The notes under the pieces are model-generated. The model worked only from the letters and a program-made list of their open reading frames with translations, searched no databases and had not been told where the DNA came from. From NCBI GenBank assembly GCA_017400455.1, contig JAFPTC010000032.1, positions 1 through 50,450 of the forward strand: a stretch of 50,450 nt of DNA. Direction: 5' to 3'. Below are positions 40,052 to 48,500 of the stretch, piece by piece (the stretch's first letter is position 1; the number at the start of each line of letters is the position of its first letter). The translations under genes were made by a program, and so were the position numbers. The DNA comes from Prevotella sp. (GTDB taxonomy: Bacteria > Bacteroidota > Bacteroidia > Bacteroidales > Bacteroidaceae).

Positions 40052-42218
40052 CTTGTTGTTTGTTTTTTAAATTAGACTTATCGGTGAATTTTACTCGTTT
40101 TCCTTTCTTCAGGCTCACGCTCAGCGTGGCATAGACGGTGCGGCCGGGGGTGGTGGTGCCCAGGTGGAGGCCGTGGGGCGTGCGGTCGCAGTAGTTGAAG
40201 ATGTTGTCTACGCCGGCCTCAACGCTCATGCCCAGTGCGGGCAGGCTGGGCAGCGTGAACCGGTAGTTGGCGGCCAGGCGCCAGGTGTGGTATCCCTTTC
40301 CGTTGCCGTCGAGCTGATAGTAGCGCTTGGTGGAGAAGCGTCCGTAGAGGCCAGCGCCGTAGGACGACGTCCTTCCGTGGCCTTTCGCCTCGTGCTGCCA
40401 GGTCAGGAAGACGTTGCCCTTGTGGTGGGCCATGCCGTCGATGGTCACTTGCTTCAGGCGCTCGTGGTCGGCGTCATAGACGTGGGCATCGGTGTCAAGG
40501 TAGCTGTAGCCCAGTCCGGCGCTTATCTCTTTATGGGCGTAGCGCAGGCTGACGTCAACGCCGCTGGTGCGGGCATCCTCCATGTTCTGGTAGCGGCGCA
40601 CCTTGCCCAGCATCTCGCCATACTGCTGTCGATATTCGTCGGGCGCCTCGCTGCGGGGCACGGTGACCAGGGTGATCATGTTGTCGAGCTTGTTGTAATA
40701 GCCCGTGACCGTCAGGTTCACGTCGCCCCAGGTGTACTCGGCGTTCAGCGCATAGTAGTTGCTGGTCTGGGGCTTCAGGTCTTTGTTGCCCAAGTACATG
40801 ATGATGGTAGTCATCTCGCGCAGGTAGCGATAGTTCTGCTCCTTCAGCGTGGGCGTCTTGAATCCCTGGCTCCAGGAGGCTCTCAGGCGCAGGCTGCCTG
40901 CCGAGAGCATGGCCGAGAGCTTTGGCGTGAGCCGCAGTCCAAAGGCTTGGTTGCGGTTGAGGCGCAGTCCGGGGGTGAGGTGGGCCGTGACCGAGCCCTG
41001 GCCTATGGGCAGCCGCCATTCGTCTTGCACGTAGAGTGCCTCGGTGTTGTCGCTGGCCGTCTTCCCTGCAATGCTGGTTGGGGCGCGCAGGTAGTCGTAG
41101 CGTGCCTCCAGTCCGGCGCTGAGCCGGTGGTCATGGGGCAGCGAGAAGACGCCCTTGAGGTGGGCCATGGTGCGCTCCTGGTTGGTTTGCAGGTTCTCCT
41201 GTCCGGCAAAGTAGGGATAGTCCAGCATGAAGCGGCCCTGCTCGTCGAAGCCCTCGGCCAGCGTGGTCGAGGTGAAGGCATGATAGTAGGCGTGGCGGTT
41301 CCAGTCAATGTCGAGCGTCAGCAGGTCGCCGTCGTCCGTGGTCAGCCCGTGGCGCCACTTGCCGCCGATGCTGGCCGATGCGTTGCGGTATTTCATGTCG
41401 AAGGTCTTCACGTCGTACTTCGGGTACTTTCCCTTCGGCCTGTAGATGCCTTTCCGGTAGTAGGTGCCGCCGGCCGTCAGCTCCAGGCGCGGGCTGAGGG
41501 TCCAGGTGAGCTGCTCGGAGAGCTGCCAGTTGGTATGCTCGTTCACGGTTTTGTTTCGCGAGTCGGTGACGGGCGCGGCCGACGAGGGGGTCCACTCCGT
41601 GGCGGTGTTCTGCCATCCGTCGCTGTGCTGCAGCTGGAAGTTGGTGTAGCTCTTCAGCTTTCCCCAGGCCAGCCCCAGCCCGTTGTGCTGGCGCAGGTCG
41701 CTGTAGGAGCCCAGGCGGGTGCTGTTCTCAACGAGCAGGGCGTCGTCGTGGCGCTTGGTGATGATATTCACCACACCGGCAATGGCGTCGCTGCCATAGA
41801 GGGCGCTGCTGGCTCCCTTCACTATCTCTATTCGCTCGATGTTGTGGGGATCTATGAGCTGCAGGTCGTTCTCGCCGCCCACGTCGCCGTGGAGCCGCTT
41901 TCCGTCCACGAGCACCAGGATATAGCTGTTGCCCAGTCCGTTCAGCTGCATCTGCGAGCCCATGTCGCCCTCGTTGAAGGCAAACGAGGCCGAGAGTCCT
42001 CCGAGAATGTCTTCGAGCGAGCGCCCGCCGTACTGGCGCAGCTGGCGTCCGCTGATGACCTCGGTCTGCACGGGGGCGTTGCGCAACAGGTGCTGCGTGC
42101 CCGTGCCGGTGACGACCACCTCGCCCAGCGAGTCGCCCTTGAGCGGCTCCTGGGCGGCCGCCCCCATGCCTAACGCGGCTAAGAAAAATGTGAATATGCT
42201 TTTGAATGATGATTTCAT
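40035..42218 (-). CDS. TonB-dependent outer-membrane receptor under B12 control (BtuB/IhtA-like)
   Basis: The protein of about 727 residues has a signal peptide (MKSSFKSIFTFFLAALGMGAAAQ), a TonB-box-like GEVVVTGTG, a plug domain (about 35-145: LRNAPVQTEVISGRQL...GLGNSYILVLVDGKRL...IERIEIVKGASSALYGSDAIAGVVNIITK) and a 22-strand-type barrel ending in an aromatic-rich strand. It lacks the N-terminal carboxypeptidase-like domain of SusC proteins and fits cobalamin/heme-type receptors. Transcription starts at a promoter followed by a cobalamin riboswitch, so expression should fall when B12 is plentiful. The chelatase-like lipoprotein gene overlaps its end. Start 42218 begins the signal peptide; 42227 is also possible. 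Ligand is inferred to be a corrinoid, with heme as the alternative. Confidence 0.92.
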   Translation of the reverse strand: MKSSFKSIFTFFLAALGMGAAAQEPLKGDSLGEVVVTGTGTQHLLRNAPVQTEVISGRQLRQYGGRSLEDILGGLSASFAFNEGDMGSQMQLNGLGNSYILVLVDGKRLHGDVGGENDLQLIDPHNIERIEIVKGASSALYGSDAIAGVVNIITKRHDDALLVENSTRLGSYSDLRQHNGLGLAWGKLKSYTNFQLQHSDGWQNTATEWTPSSAAPVTDSRNKTVNEHTNWQLSEQLTWTLSPRLELTAGGTYYRKGIYRPKGKYPKYDVKTFDMKYRNASASIGGKWRHGLTTDDGDLLTLDIDWNRHAYYHAFTSTTLAEGFDEQGRFMLDYPYFAGQENLQTNQERTMAHLKGVFSLPHDHRLSAGLEARYDYLRAPTSIAGKTASDNTEALYVQDEWRLPIGQGSVTAHLTPGLRLNRNQAFGLRLTPKLSAMLSAGSLRLRASWSQGFKTPTLKEQNYRYLREMTTIIMYLGNKDLKPQTSNYYALNAEYTWGDVNLTVTGYYNKLDNMITLVTVPRSEAPDEYRQQYGEMLGKVRRYQNMEDARTSGVDVSLRYAHKEISAGLGYSYLDTDAHVYDADHERLKQVTIDGMAHHKGNVFLTWQHEAKGHGRTSSYGAGLYGRFSTKRYYQLDGNGKGYHTWRLAANYRFTLPSLPALGMSVEAGVDNIFNYCDRTPHGLHLGTTTPGRTVYATLSVSLKKGKRVKFTDKSNLKNKQQDDEQD

Positions 42219-42227
42219 AGGGAACAT

Positions 42228-42549
42228 TTCATAAGAAAAAGAGCAGAAGATGCTATCTCACGACAGTATCTCCTGCCAAGAACTTATATAATAATACACG
42301 TACTATCTGTCTGTACACACCTCGCCCCTGCTGTACCCTGAATACTGGCGCACAGCCGCAAAGCGGCATGACACAACAAGCTGACGACCTTGCGTCGCTA
42401 ATGCTTCTCATCTTTTGCTATTGCTTTTCTAACGTCTGCGGCACCTTGTTCCCGAGGCTGTCGCGTTGTTGTTCCGACTGACAGGTTTGGCCTATGGCCT
42501 AACCTTGTCTGCGCACGGCAAATTCCAAGCAAGCTTGGCCTTTGCGTTC
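42228..42549 (-). other. Long leader between the cobalamin aptamer and the receptor gene
   Basis: About 320 bases with no gene. It contains a GGTTAGGCC/GGCCAAACC hairpin (about 42482-42502) and a GCCGC/GCGGC hairpin (about 42355-42367). Either could belong to the riboswitch expression platform; I could not work out the alternative pairing. Confidence 0.5.
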
Positions 42550-42735
42550 GCTTTGGCAGGTTTCCTGGCTCTCTCCGGAAAGTCCGCCTTCCCAGCAACA
42601 CGATGCTTTCACCTTGTTGTCAGTGGCGTTTGTGGGCTTCCCATAATGGAGATGACAGTAGCGGGCACTGCTCAGGACTTTCACCTGATTCCCTCTCTGC
42701 CCCGGGCCGCTTTGGCGCGGGGCATCACCAAATCG
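42550..42735 (-). promoter_or_regulatory. Cobalamin riboswitch (aptamer)
   Basis: On the minus strand the classic blocks appear in order: GGTGATGCC, GAATCAGGTGAAAGTCCTG, AGCAGTGCCCGCTACTGT, GAAGCCCAC, GCCACTGAC, GGGAAGGCGG and the B12 box AGCCAGGAAACCTGCC (42555-42570). Order, spacing and sequence are those of an adenosylcobalamin-class aptamer. It precedes the TonB receptor and CbiK-like lipoprotein genes and is expected to repress them when bound to B12. Confidence 0.95.
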
Positions 42736-42739
42736 TGTG

Positions 42740-42747
42740 CAAAGGTA
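42740..42747 (-). promoter_or_regulatory. -7 element for the riboswitch transcript
   Basis: Minus-strand TACCTTTG just upstream of the aptamer. A clear -33 TTTG was not identified. Confidence 0.55.
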
Positions 42748-42805
42748 ATGCTTTTTTTCCTATCGGCCAAGAAAAAAGCGAAAAAACTCCTTGGTGTCCA
42801 GGCGG

Positions 42806-43246
42806 TCAGCGCCTCTGGCGGAAGAAATCCTGCATCAGCTGCCTGCACTCGTCCTCCAGGATGCCGCCCAAGAGCTGCGCCTTGGGATGAAGGGCGCGGG
42901 GGGCAAATGCCTGGAAGCCGCGCTTCTCGTCGCTGCAGCCGTAGACCACGCTTGGCACCTGCGCCCAACCCAGCGCACCGGCGCACATCACGCACGGCTC
43001 AACGGTGACATAGAGGGTGCAGTCCTGCAGGTATTTTCCCCCCAGCTCGTTGGCTGCCATGGTCACGGCCTGCATCTCGGCATGGGCCGTGGGGTCGCCC
43101 AGGGTCTCGGTCAGGTTGTGGGCGCGGGCCACTACCCGCCCCTTGCAAACGACAACGGCGCCAATGGGCACTTCGCCCTCTTCCAGGGCCTTTCGCGCTT
43201 CGGCCAGGGCCAAGCGCATGTATTTCTCGTGAGATGTGGTTTCCAT
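42806..43246 (-). CDS. tadA: tRNA adenosine(34) deaminase
   Basis: This 146-residue protein has the cytidine/deoxycytidylate deaminase zinc site: His55 and Glu57 in TAHAEM, and Cys85 and Cys88 in EPCVMCAGA, with GEVPIGAVVV before it. TadA converts adenosine 34 to inosine in tRNA-Arg(ACG). Closely related guanine deaminases share these motifs, but length and TLYVTVEPCVMCAGA favour TadA. It lies 15 bases behind recO and is the last gene of a minus-strand FadL-like/recO/tadA run. Confidence 0.92.
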   Translation of the reverse strand: METTSHEKYMRLALAEARKALEEGEVPIGAVVVCKGRVVARAHNLTETLGDPTAHAEMQAVTMAANELGGKYLQDCTLYVTVEPCVMCAGALGWAQVPSVVYGCSDEKRGFQAFAPRALHPKAQLLGGILEDECRQLMQDFFRQRR

Positions 43247-43261
43247 TGTTTTTATATAGGG

Positions 43262-43999
43262 CTAATGGGGTTGATGGGGAACGGCATACAGGTCTTTCAG
43301 AACCGACAACGAGCGCAGCTCGGGAAAGGCCGGCAGATGGAGCCTGTAGTAGAGCAGCAGGATTTCCAGTATGCGGGCGCGCTCCGGGCGGCTCAGGCGG
43401 AAGAGATGCATGGTGGAGTAGTCCATGCGCATGAGCAGGCGAATGTGGGTTGACTCCTGGGGCAGCAGGAAGTCGCGGTGGAGTGGCGGCTGGGCGGTGA
43501 ACACGGCTCCGCGCAGGTCGAAATAGTCGCCCTCGTCCTCCAGATTGGGATAGAAACCCAGGAAGCGGCTCAGGCGCATGAGGAACACCAGATGGAAATT
43601 GGCCACGGGCCCTTGCGTGCCGTCGAGCCACTCCAGACTGCCGCGCACATAGTCGAAAAGCAGCTCGTTGCGCTGCTCGCCCTTCAGGGCGTGATAGAGA
43701 AATTCCGAGATGAAGAGTCCCACCGAGAGCTTCTCGGCATGGCTGAGCAGCGACGGCAGCGGCTGAAGCAGCCCCACGTCGCGCAGCTTCTGTAGCTGGG
43801 CCTGCGGCCTGATGTCGGCCTCAATCTGGAGCAGCGTCAGGGGCTGCAGATACTGTTTCTTCAGCTTCGAGCGCTCCGAGCGTGGCAGGGACACAATAAA
43901 TGATAGTCGGCCATGTTCACGGGTGAACATGTCGACTATCATTTGTTTCTCGCCATACTTCAGTGCATGCAGCACGATGGCCTCGGTCTTTGTCAGCAT
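43262..43999 (-). CDS. recO: DNA repair protein RecO
   Basis: This 245-residue protein has the RecO N-terminal OB fold (TEAIVLHALKYGEKQMIVDMFTREHGRLSFIV...YLQPLTLLQIEAD) and the helical C-terminal domain (LSVGLFISEFLYHAL, FLMRLSRFLGFYPNL). RecO loads RecA on gaps with RecR. The four-cysteine zinc site of some RecO proteins is absent, as I expect for this lineage. It lies 11 bases downstream of the porin gene and 15 upstream of tadA. Confidence 0.92.
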   Translation of the reverse strand: MLTKTEAIVLHALKYGEKQMIVDMFTREHGRLSFIVSLPRSERSKLKKQYLQPLTLLQIEADIRPQAQLQKLRDVGLLQPLPSLLSHAEKLSVGLFISEFLYHALKGEQRNELLFDYVRGSLEWLDGTQGPVANFHLVFLMRLSRFLGFYPNLEDEGDYFDLRGAVFTAQPPLHRDFLLPQESTHIRLLMRMDYSTMHLFRLSRPERARILEILLLYYRLHLPAFPELRSLSVLKDLYAVPHQPH

Positions 44000-44010
44000 A
44001 CCATGGCAAC

Positions 44011-45495
44011 CTACAACCGAATGTCGCAGCCTATGCCCAGCACGCGGTTGGTGCGGGTGAACGAGTCGCTCACGCCCTGCACGGGATAGTTCTTGCGGTC
44101 GTAGTCCTCGTAGTTGGTCTGGAAATAGGCAGCCTTCAGCGTCACGACGTCGCTCAGCTTGTAGTTGGCACCAAAGCCGAAGCTGTAGCTGTCGACCACG
44201 AACGACATGTCGTTCATATACTCATCAGAGAGTCCGTAGCGCGTGAGCTGTCCACCCACGGAGGCCGTCAGCCGGTCGGTGATGTCCCACTCCACACCAG
44301 CCAGGAACTCGTTGGTGTCGCCGTCGAGCAGCTTCTGGGTATTGCCATACCAGTTGGCTTCCTTGTCGAAGAAGTGGTGATAGCCCAGGTTCAGGCGCCA
44401 GTTGTCCAGCATGTTCCACTGAGCACCCACGGCCAGCAGGGCGGGAGCATCCTCGTCCACCTTCTCGCCATCGCGGAACTTGTTCACGGCGGGAATCTCC
44501 GAAGCCTCGTTCACCGTCGAGTTGTTCTCCATGCGCATCTGCGTCTTGAACTCATACTTGGCGGCAAAGTTGAAGTCGCCCACCTTGTAGTCGATGCCCA
44601 CGACGGGAGCAAAGCCCAGGCCCGACTGGTCGCACTTCAGGTTCACGCCCTCGTTGTATTTCTGCAGCGGAGCCAGTGCCTGCTGCGTGCCTTGCAGCTG
44701 GGCCAGCTTAGCCTTCTGCGCGCTGGCGTCCATGCCGGCATCCTCCATCTGGGCAATGTCAGCCTGGAGCTGGGCGATGCCGCCGTCGATGGTGGCGGTG
44801 GCCTGCTGCATGAAGCTGCCGAAGTCCACGTAGCCATTGCCGGCCTTCTTCACCTGGATGTTGCTAATCTTAGCCTTGTAGGTGGCGTCGCCATAGAGCA
44901 GGCGCAAGCCGCCGTAGATGGAGAAATTGTCGTTCACCTTGTAGGCCGTGCCTAACTGGAAGCCGTAGTAGTACTGCCGGCCCTGCATGTAGCCGTCCAT
45001 GTCGTAACGCTCGGCACCTAAGGGAGCCAGCTGCTGGGCGATGCTGCCCACCACGCTCTCGAAGGAGCCCAGCCCCTGGTCGAACTCGCACTTGCCGCCA
45101 CCACCGGGCACCGAGAAGTTGAACTGCAGGCTCCAGTTGTCCGTGTTGTAGGCAGCCTGGATGGAGGGGATGATGGGCGCATCGGCCACGCCCTCGAAGG
45201 TCTTGGTCGTCAGGTCATGGTTCTTTGCTCCCAGTTCGAATACGGGATTGGTCGAGGTGATGGTACGCGTCTGGTGGGCATACTGCCAGTTCAGGCCCAG
45301 GTGCAGGCCGTTGGGCAGGAAGGCCACGCCGGCAGGATTCGAGTAGACGCCGTCGAGCCCGATGGCACCATCGCGGGCGGGGTTACGCAGGAAGTCGATA
45401 CTTTGGTTCGTGTTGGTCAGAATGCCACCGGCCCAAGCCGTGGTGGTGGCAGTGGCAGCCAGAAGCAGGCTGGCCAGAATTGCTTTTGCTTTCAT
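44011..45495 (-). CDS. FadL/OmpP1-family outer-membrane transporter
   Basis: This 494-residue protein with a signal peptide (ending TAWAGG) starts its mature part with GGILTNTNQSIDFLRNPARDGAIGLDGVYSNPAGVAFL. This matches the N-terminal hatch and the asparagine-proline-alanine features of FadL, a 14-strand barrel for hydrophobic compounds. Strands continue to the last residues (RVLGIGCDIRL). A 50-residue Ala/Gln-rich helical insertion (about 225-275, GIAQLQADIAQMEDAGMDAS...) interrupts the barrel and probably forms a coiled coil. It leads the run with recO and tadA. The ligand is not known; fatty acids or aromatic compounds are typical. Confidence 0.85.
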   Translation of the reverse strand: MKAKAILASLLLAATATTTAWAGGILTNTNQSIDFLRNPARDGAIGLDGVYSNPAGVAFLPNGLHLGLNWQYAHQTRTITSTNPVFELGAKNHDLTTKTFEGVADAPIIPSIQAAYNTDNWSLQFNFSVPGGGGKCEFDQGLGSFESVVGSIAQQLAPLGAERYDMDGYMQGRQYYYGFQLGTAYKVNDNFSIYGGLRLLYGDATYKAKISNIQVKKAGNGYVDFGSFMQQATATIDGGIAQLQADIAQMEDAGMDASAQKAKLAQLQGTQQALAPLQKYNEGVNLKCDQSGLGFAPVVGIDYKVGDFNFAAKYEFKTQMRMENNSTVNEASEIPAVNKFRDGEKVDEDAPALLAVGAQWNMLDNWRLNLGYHHFFDKEANWYGNTQKLLDGDTNEFLAGVEWDITDRLTASVGGQLTRYGLSDEYMNDMSFVVDSYSFGFGANYKLSDVVTLKAAYFQTNYEDYDRKNYPVQGVSDSFTRTNRVLGIGCDIRL

Positions 45496-45522
45496 TTTTT
45501 CAATTTAATAAAAAATCGGGTG

Positions 45523-45530
45523 CAAAGGTA
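45523..45530 (-). promoter_or_regulatory. -7 element for the FadL-like/recO/tadA run
   Basis: Minus-strand TACCTTTG, 27 bases before the ATG at 45495. Confidence 0.55.
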
Positions 45531-45590
45531 AGCAGATAGAACGAAAGAGAAGCCATTGTGCGCCCACACTTAAAGTTTATTAACAAAAAA

Positions 45591-45748
45591 ACTGCACATT
45601 TCTGCACATTTCGTGCATTCTGTGCAGAAAAACATTGCGCATTTTCGCAAAAAATGTGCAGCGCAGAAGGCTGAAGACTTCAGGGCAAGCATCTGGCAGT
45701 ATCACTAAAAAATGCACATTTTTGCACCGCTCGTACATTCTGTGCAGG
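45591..45748. repeat. Two copies of a TGCACA-rich 38-bp element, 120 bp apart
   Basis: Copy 1 (45591-45628) and copy 2 (45711-45748) align without gaps over 38 bases, e.g. TGCACATTT-TGCAC and ACATTCTGTGCAG/GCATTCTGTGCAG. Their left ends are exactly 120 bases apart. Each contains an inverted pair (CTGCACA/ATGCACA with TGTGCAG). They fill the divergent region between the FadL-like gene and GH3 and may be regulator sites. No gene was found in 45531-45812. Confidence 0.75.
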
Positions 45749-45754
45749 ATTCTT

Positions 45755-45785
45755 TTTGGCGTCTCGTAAAAAATGCTTACCTTTG
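45755..45785 (+). promoter_or_regulatory. Promoter of the GH3 gene
   Basis: TTTG (45755-45758), 19 bases, then TACCTTTG (45778-45785); 27 bases before the ATG. It begins 7 bases after the second TGCACA element. Confidence 0.8.
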
Positions 45786-45812
45786 CTACATGATTAACAA
45801 CTTACTTACACA

Positions 45813-47963
45813 ATGAAGAAAAAGAACATGATGGTTGCCGCACTCATGGTAGCCGCCACCCCGGTCATGGCTCAGCCAAAGCTGGAGCAGCTGGAACAAG
45901 AGGCCAACGCGCTGATTGAGAAGATGACCCTTGAGGAGAAATTCTCGCAGTTGATGAACGAGACGCCTGGCATACCCCGCCTGGGCATTGAGCCTTACGA
46001 CTGGTGGAACGAGGGCCTGCACGGCGTGGGCCGCAGCGGCCGCGCCACCGTCTTCCCGCAACCCATAGGGCTGGCAGCCACGTTCAATGCCGACCTGGTG
46101 AAGCACATCGGCGACGCCATAGCCACCGAGGCCCGCGCCAAGTACGTGGTGGCGCGTCGCAACAAGAACTATGCCCGCTACACGGGCCTGACGTTCTGGA
46201 GCCCGAATGTGAACATCTTCCGCGACCCGCGCTGGGGCCGTGGCATGGAGACTTGGGGCGAGGACCCCTTCCTCACCGGCACGCTGGGCACCGCCTTCGT
46301 GCGCGGCATGCAGGGCGACGACCCCGTCTACCTGAAGGTGGCGGCCTGCGGCAAGCACTATGCCGTGCATAGCGGCCCGGAGGCCACCCGCCACGAGGCC
46401 AACGTGGAGCCGTCGAAGCGCGACCTATGGGAGACCTATCTGCCTGCCTTTGAGATGCTGGTGAAGGAGGGCAAGGTAGAGATTATCATGGGAGCCTACA
46501 ACCGCGTCTACGGCGAATCGGCCTCGGGCAGCAAGCTCCTGCTCACCGACATCCTGCGCCAGCAGTGGGGCTTCAAGGGCCACATCGTCAGCGACTGCGG
46601 TGCCGTGACCGACATCTTCAGCGGCCACCACATTGCCAAGACCGAGGCCGAGGCCTGCGCCATTGCCATCAAGGCGGGCCTGAACGTGGAGTGCGGCACC
46701 AGCTTCCGCGCCCTGAAGGAGGCCCTCGACCAGCAGCTGCTCACTGAGGACGACATCAACCGCGCACTGAAGCCGCTGATGATGACGCGCCTGAAGCTGG
46801 GCATCATCCACGACGACCCCGACTGCCCATACAACCATGTGGGCGAAGAGCAGATAGGCTCGGCCGAGCACATCAGCCTGGCCCGCCAGGCCGCCGTAGA
46901 GGGCATGGTGCTGCTGAAGAACGAGCGCGGCGCACTGCCCATCGACAAGAACATCCACACGCTGTTTGTCACCGGTGCCGGTGCGGCCGATGCCTTCTGG
47001 CTCATGGGCAACTATTTCGGCATCAGCGACCGCTACAGCACCTACCTGCAGGGCATCGTCTCGAAAGTGTCTAACGGCACCGCCGTGAACTACCGGCCCG
47101 GCGTCCTGGAGAACACGCCGACGCGCAACGCCATCAACTGGGCCGTCGACGAGGCTGCCGGTGCCGAGAAGACCATCGTCATCATGGGCAACAACGGCAA
47201 CCTGGAGGGTGAAGAGGGCGAGGCCATCGACTCGGAGCGCGGCGACCGCGAGAGCATCAGCATCCCTGCAAGCCAGATGGACTATCTGCGCCAGATATGC
47301 CGCAGAAAAAAACAGGGAGTCATCGTTGTGCTCACCGGCGGCAGCCCGGTCGACGTGCGCGAGGTGTGCCAGCTGGCCGATGCCGTGGTCATGGCCTGGT
47401 ATCCGGGTCAGGAAGGCGGCTATGCCCTGGGCGACGTGCTCTTCGGCGACGCGAACTTCTCAGGCCGCCTGCCCATCACCTTCCCCGAGGACGGCGACCG
47501 CCTGCCACCCCTTGCCGACTACTCCATGCGCGGGCGCACCTATAAATACATGACCGACAACATCTACTTCCCCTTCGGCTATGGCCTCAGCTATGGCCAT
47601 GTGGACTACACCGACATGCAGGTGAAGGCCGACAGGAAGGCTGGCGTGACCCTGAGCCTGACGTTGACAAACAACAGCGACCACGCCGTCAGCGAAACGC
47701 CACAGGTCTACATTTCTGCCCCTGGCGCCGGCACCACAGCACCGCTGCAGCAGCTCGTGGCCTTCAGCCGTGTCACCGTGGAGCCGGGACAGACCCTCAG
47801 CACCCGTTTCGACATTCCCGCTGAGCGCCTGATGACCGTCCAGGAAGATGGCAGCCGCAAGCTGCTGAAGGGCGAGTACACCGTCACCGTGGCCAGCGCA
47901 GCCCCCTCGCCGCGCAGCCAGGCCCTCGGCGTGCAGGCCCTGAGTGCCAAGGTGAAGCTTTGA
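45813..47963 (+). CDS. GH3 glycoside hydrolase, probable beta-xylosidase / beta-glucosidase
   Basis: This 716-residue protein has a signal peptide (MKKKNMMVAALMVAATPVMAQ). The GH3 N-terminal barrel shows LIEKMTLEEKFSQL, YDWWNEGLHGVG, FWSPNVNIFRDPRWGRGMETWGEDP, KHYAVHSGPE and the nucleophile Asp261 in GHIVSDCGAV. The alpha/beta-sandwich domain follows (about 330-590), then a fibronectin-III-like C-terminal domain (about 610-710). The YDWWNEGLHGVGRSG and SDCGAV variants are common in the bacterial xylosidase branch, so xylo-oligosaccharides are the likeliest substrate, but beta-glucosidase activity is possible. It is preceded by duplicated TGCACA elements and probably transcribed alone. Confidence 0.9.
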   Translation: MKKKNMMVAALMVAATPVMAQPKLEQLEQEANALIEKMTLEEKFSQLMNETPGIPRLGIEPYDWWNEGLHGVGRSGRATVFPQPIGLAATFNADLVKHIGDAIATEARAKYVVARRNKNYARYTGLTFWSPNVNIFRDPRWGRGMETWGEDPFLTGTLGTAFVRGMQGDDPVYLKVAACGKHYAVHSGPEATRHEANVEPSKRDLWETYLPAFEMLVKEGKVEIIMGAYNRVYGESASGSKLLLTDILRQQWGFKGHIVSDCGAVTDIFSGHHIAKTEAEACAIAIKAGLNVECGTSFRALKEALDQQLLTEDDINRALKPLMMTRLKLGIIHDDPDCPYNHVGEEQIGSAEHISLARQAAVEGMVLLKNERGALPIDKNIHTLFVTGAGAADAFWLMGNYFGISDRYSTYLQGIVSKVSNGTAVNYRPGVLENTPTRNAINWAVDEAAGAEKTIVIMGNNGNLEGEEGEAIDSERGDRESISIPASQMDYLRQICRRKKQGVIVVLTGGSPVDVREVCQLADAVVMAWYPGQEGGYALGDVLFGDANFSGRLPITFPEDGDRLPPLADYSMRGRTYKYMTDNIYFPFGYGLSYGHVDYTDMQVKADRKAGVTLSLTLTNNSDHAVSETPQVYISAPGAGTTAPLQQLVAFSRVTVEPGQTLSTRFDIPAERLMTVQEDGSRKLLKGEYTVTVASAAPSPRSQALGVQALSAKVKL

Positions 47964-48053
47964 GCGCGGTGGGTGCAGAATCAACAACCATTGAAGCTGC
48001 ACTACCTGCAATACTTGCACTCTTGAACCACATGCACCAGGTGCCGTTTTTCT

Positions 48054-48122
48054 GGGGAGGCTCCGCAGCATCATGGGAGGCCGAGTTTTGAAAAAATCTC
48101 ACGTGAGATTTTTTCAAAACTC
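48054..48122. repeat. Palindromic repeat (40-bp palindrome plus 29-bp flank), copy 2, inverted
   Basis: 48083-48122 is the same perfect 40-bp palindrome as at 8408-8447. The 29 bases on its left (48054-48082) are the exact reverse complement of 8448-8476. TTGCAC-type short repeats lie just upstream (about 48005-48038), as at the first copy. Confidence 0.9.
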
Positions 48123-48131
48123 GCCTTCCTT

Positions 48132-48449
48132 TTTTTTCGACCTGTACTCGCGGTTGCAAATCGCGTACTCTCTCCCCTGCCCTGCCCTGCTTTTTCACTC
48201 AGAAGACCCTGTCTGCTGAAACGGGAGCACTGGACAAAAGGGGAAAAGGCACGGGAGAAAAAGGGAAAAGGCGCTGGGTAACAGGGAAAAAGGTACCGGG
48301 TTGCCCGATAAGGGCGCCCGCCCGCAATGATAAGGGCGGCCGCCCTTATAACTGCGAGCGGGCGGGCTTATAGGTGTGGGCGGCCGCTGAATTCCGAGTT
48401 TTATTCAGTCGGTCTAACGTGGCATAGTTCATTTTGTATTTGGGCAAAA
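48132..48449 (+). repeat. Structured interspersed repeat, copy C (about 318 bp)
   Basis: It shares with copy A both ends (TTCGACCTGT...GCGGTTGCAAATC and GTATTTGGGCAAAA) and the internal blocks. The central structure is an inner stem ATAAGGGCGG/CCGCCCTTAT (48330-48349) inside an outer stem GCCCGCCCGC (48316-48325) / GCGGGCGGGC (48358-48367). The outer stem sequence differs from that of copy B but still pairs. It lies between GH3 and kduI; 47964-48631 contains no gene. Confidence 0.9.
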
Positions 48450-48500
48450 GTACGAAATAATATGAAATTATCTTCTGAAATTGTTCGTTTGTTACAACCT

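Noticed and set aside
40164-42173. Plus-strand open frame of 669 codons
   Set aside because: Mirror of the TonB receptor gene on the other strand; no protein family features.
40035-42218. SusC-type nutrient receptor
   Set aside because: No N-terminal carboxypeptidase-like domain, no SusD gene next to it, length of about 727 residues, and control by a cobalamin riboswitch.
42398-42684. Short open frames on both strands around 42398-42684
   Set aside because: They lie within the cobalamin riboswitch and its leader, whose RNA motifs explain the sequence; none resembles a protein family.
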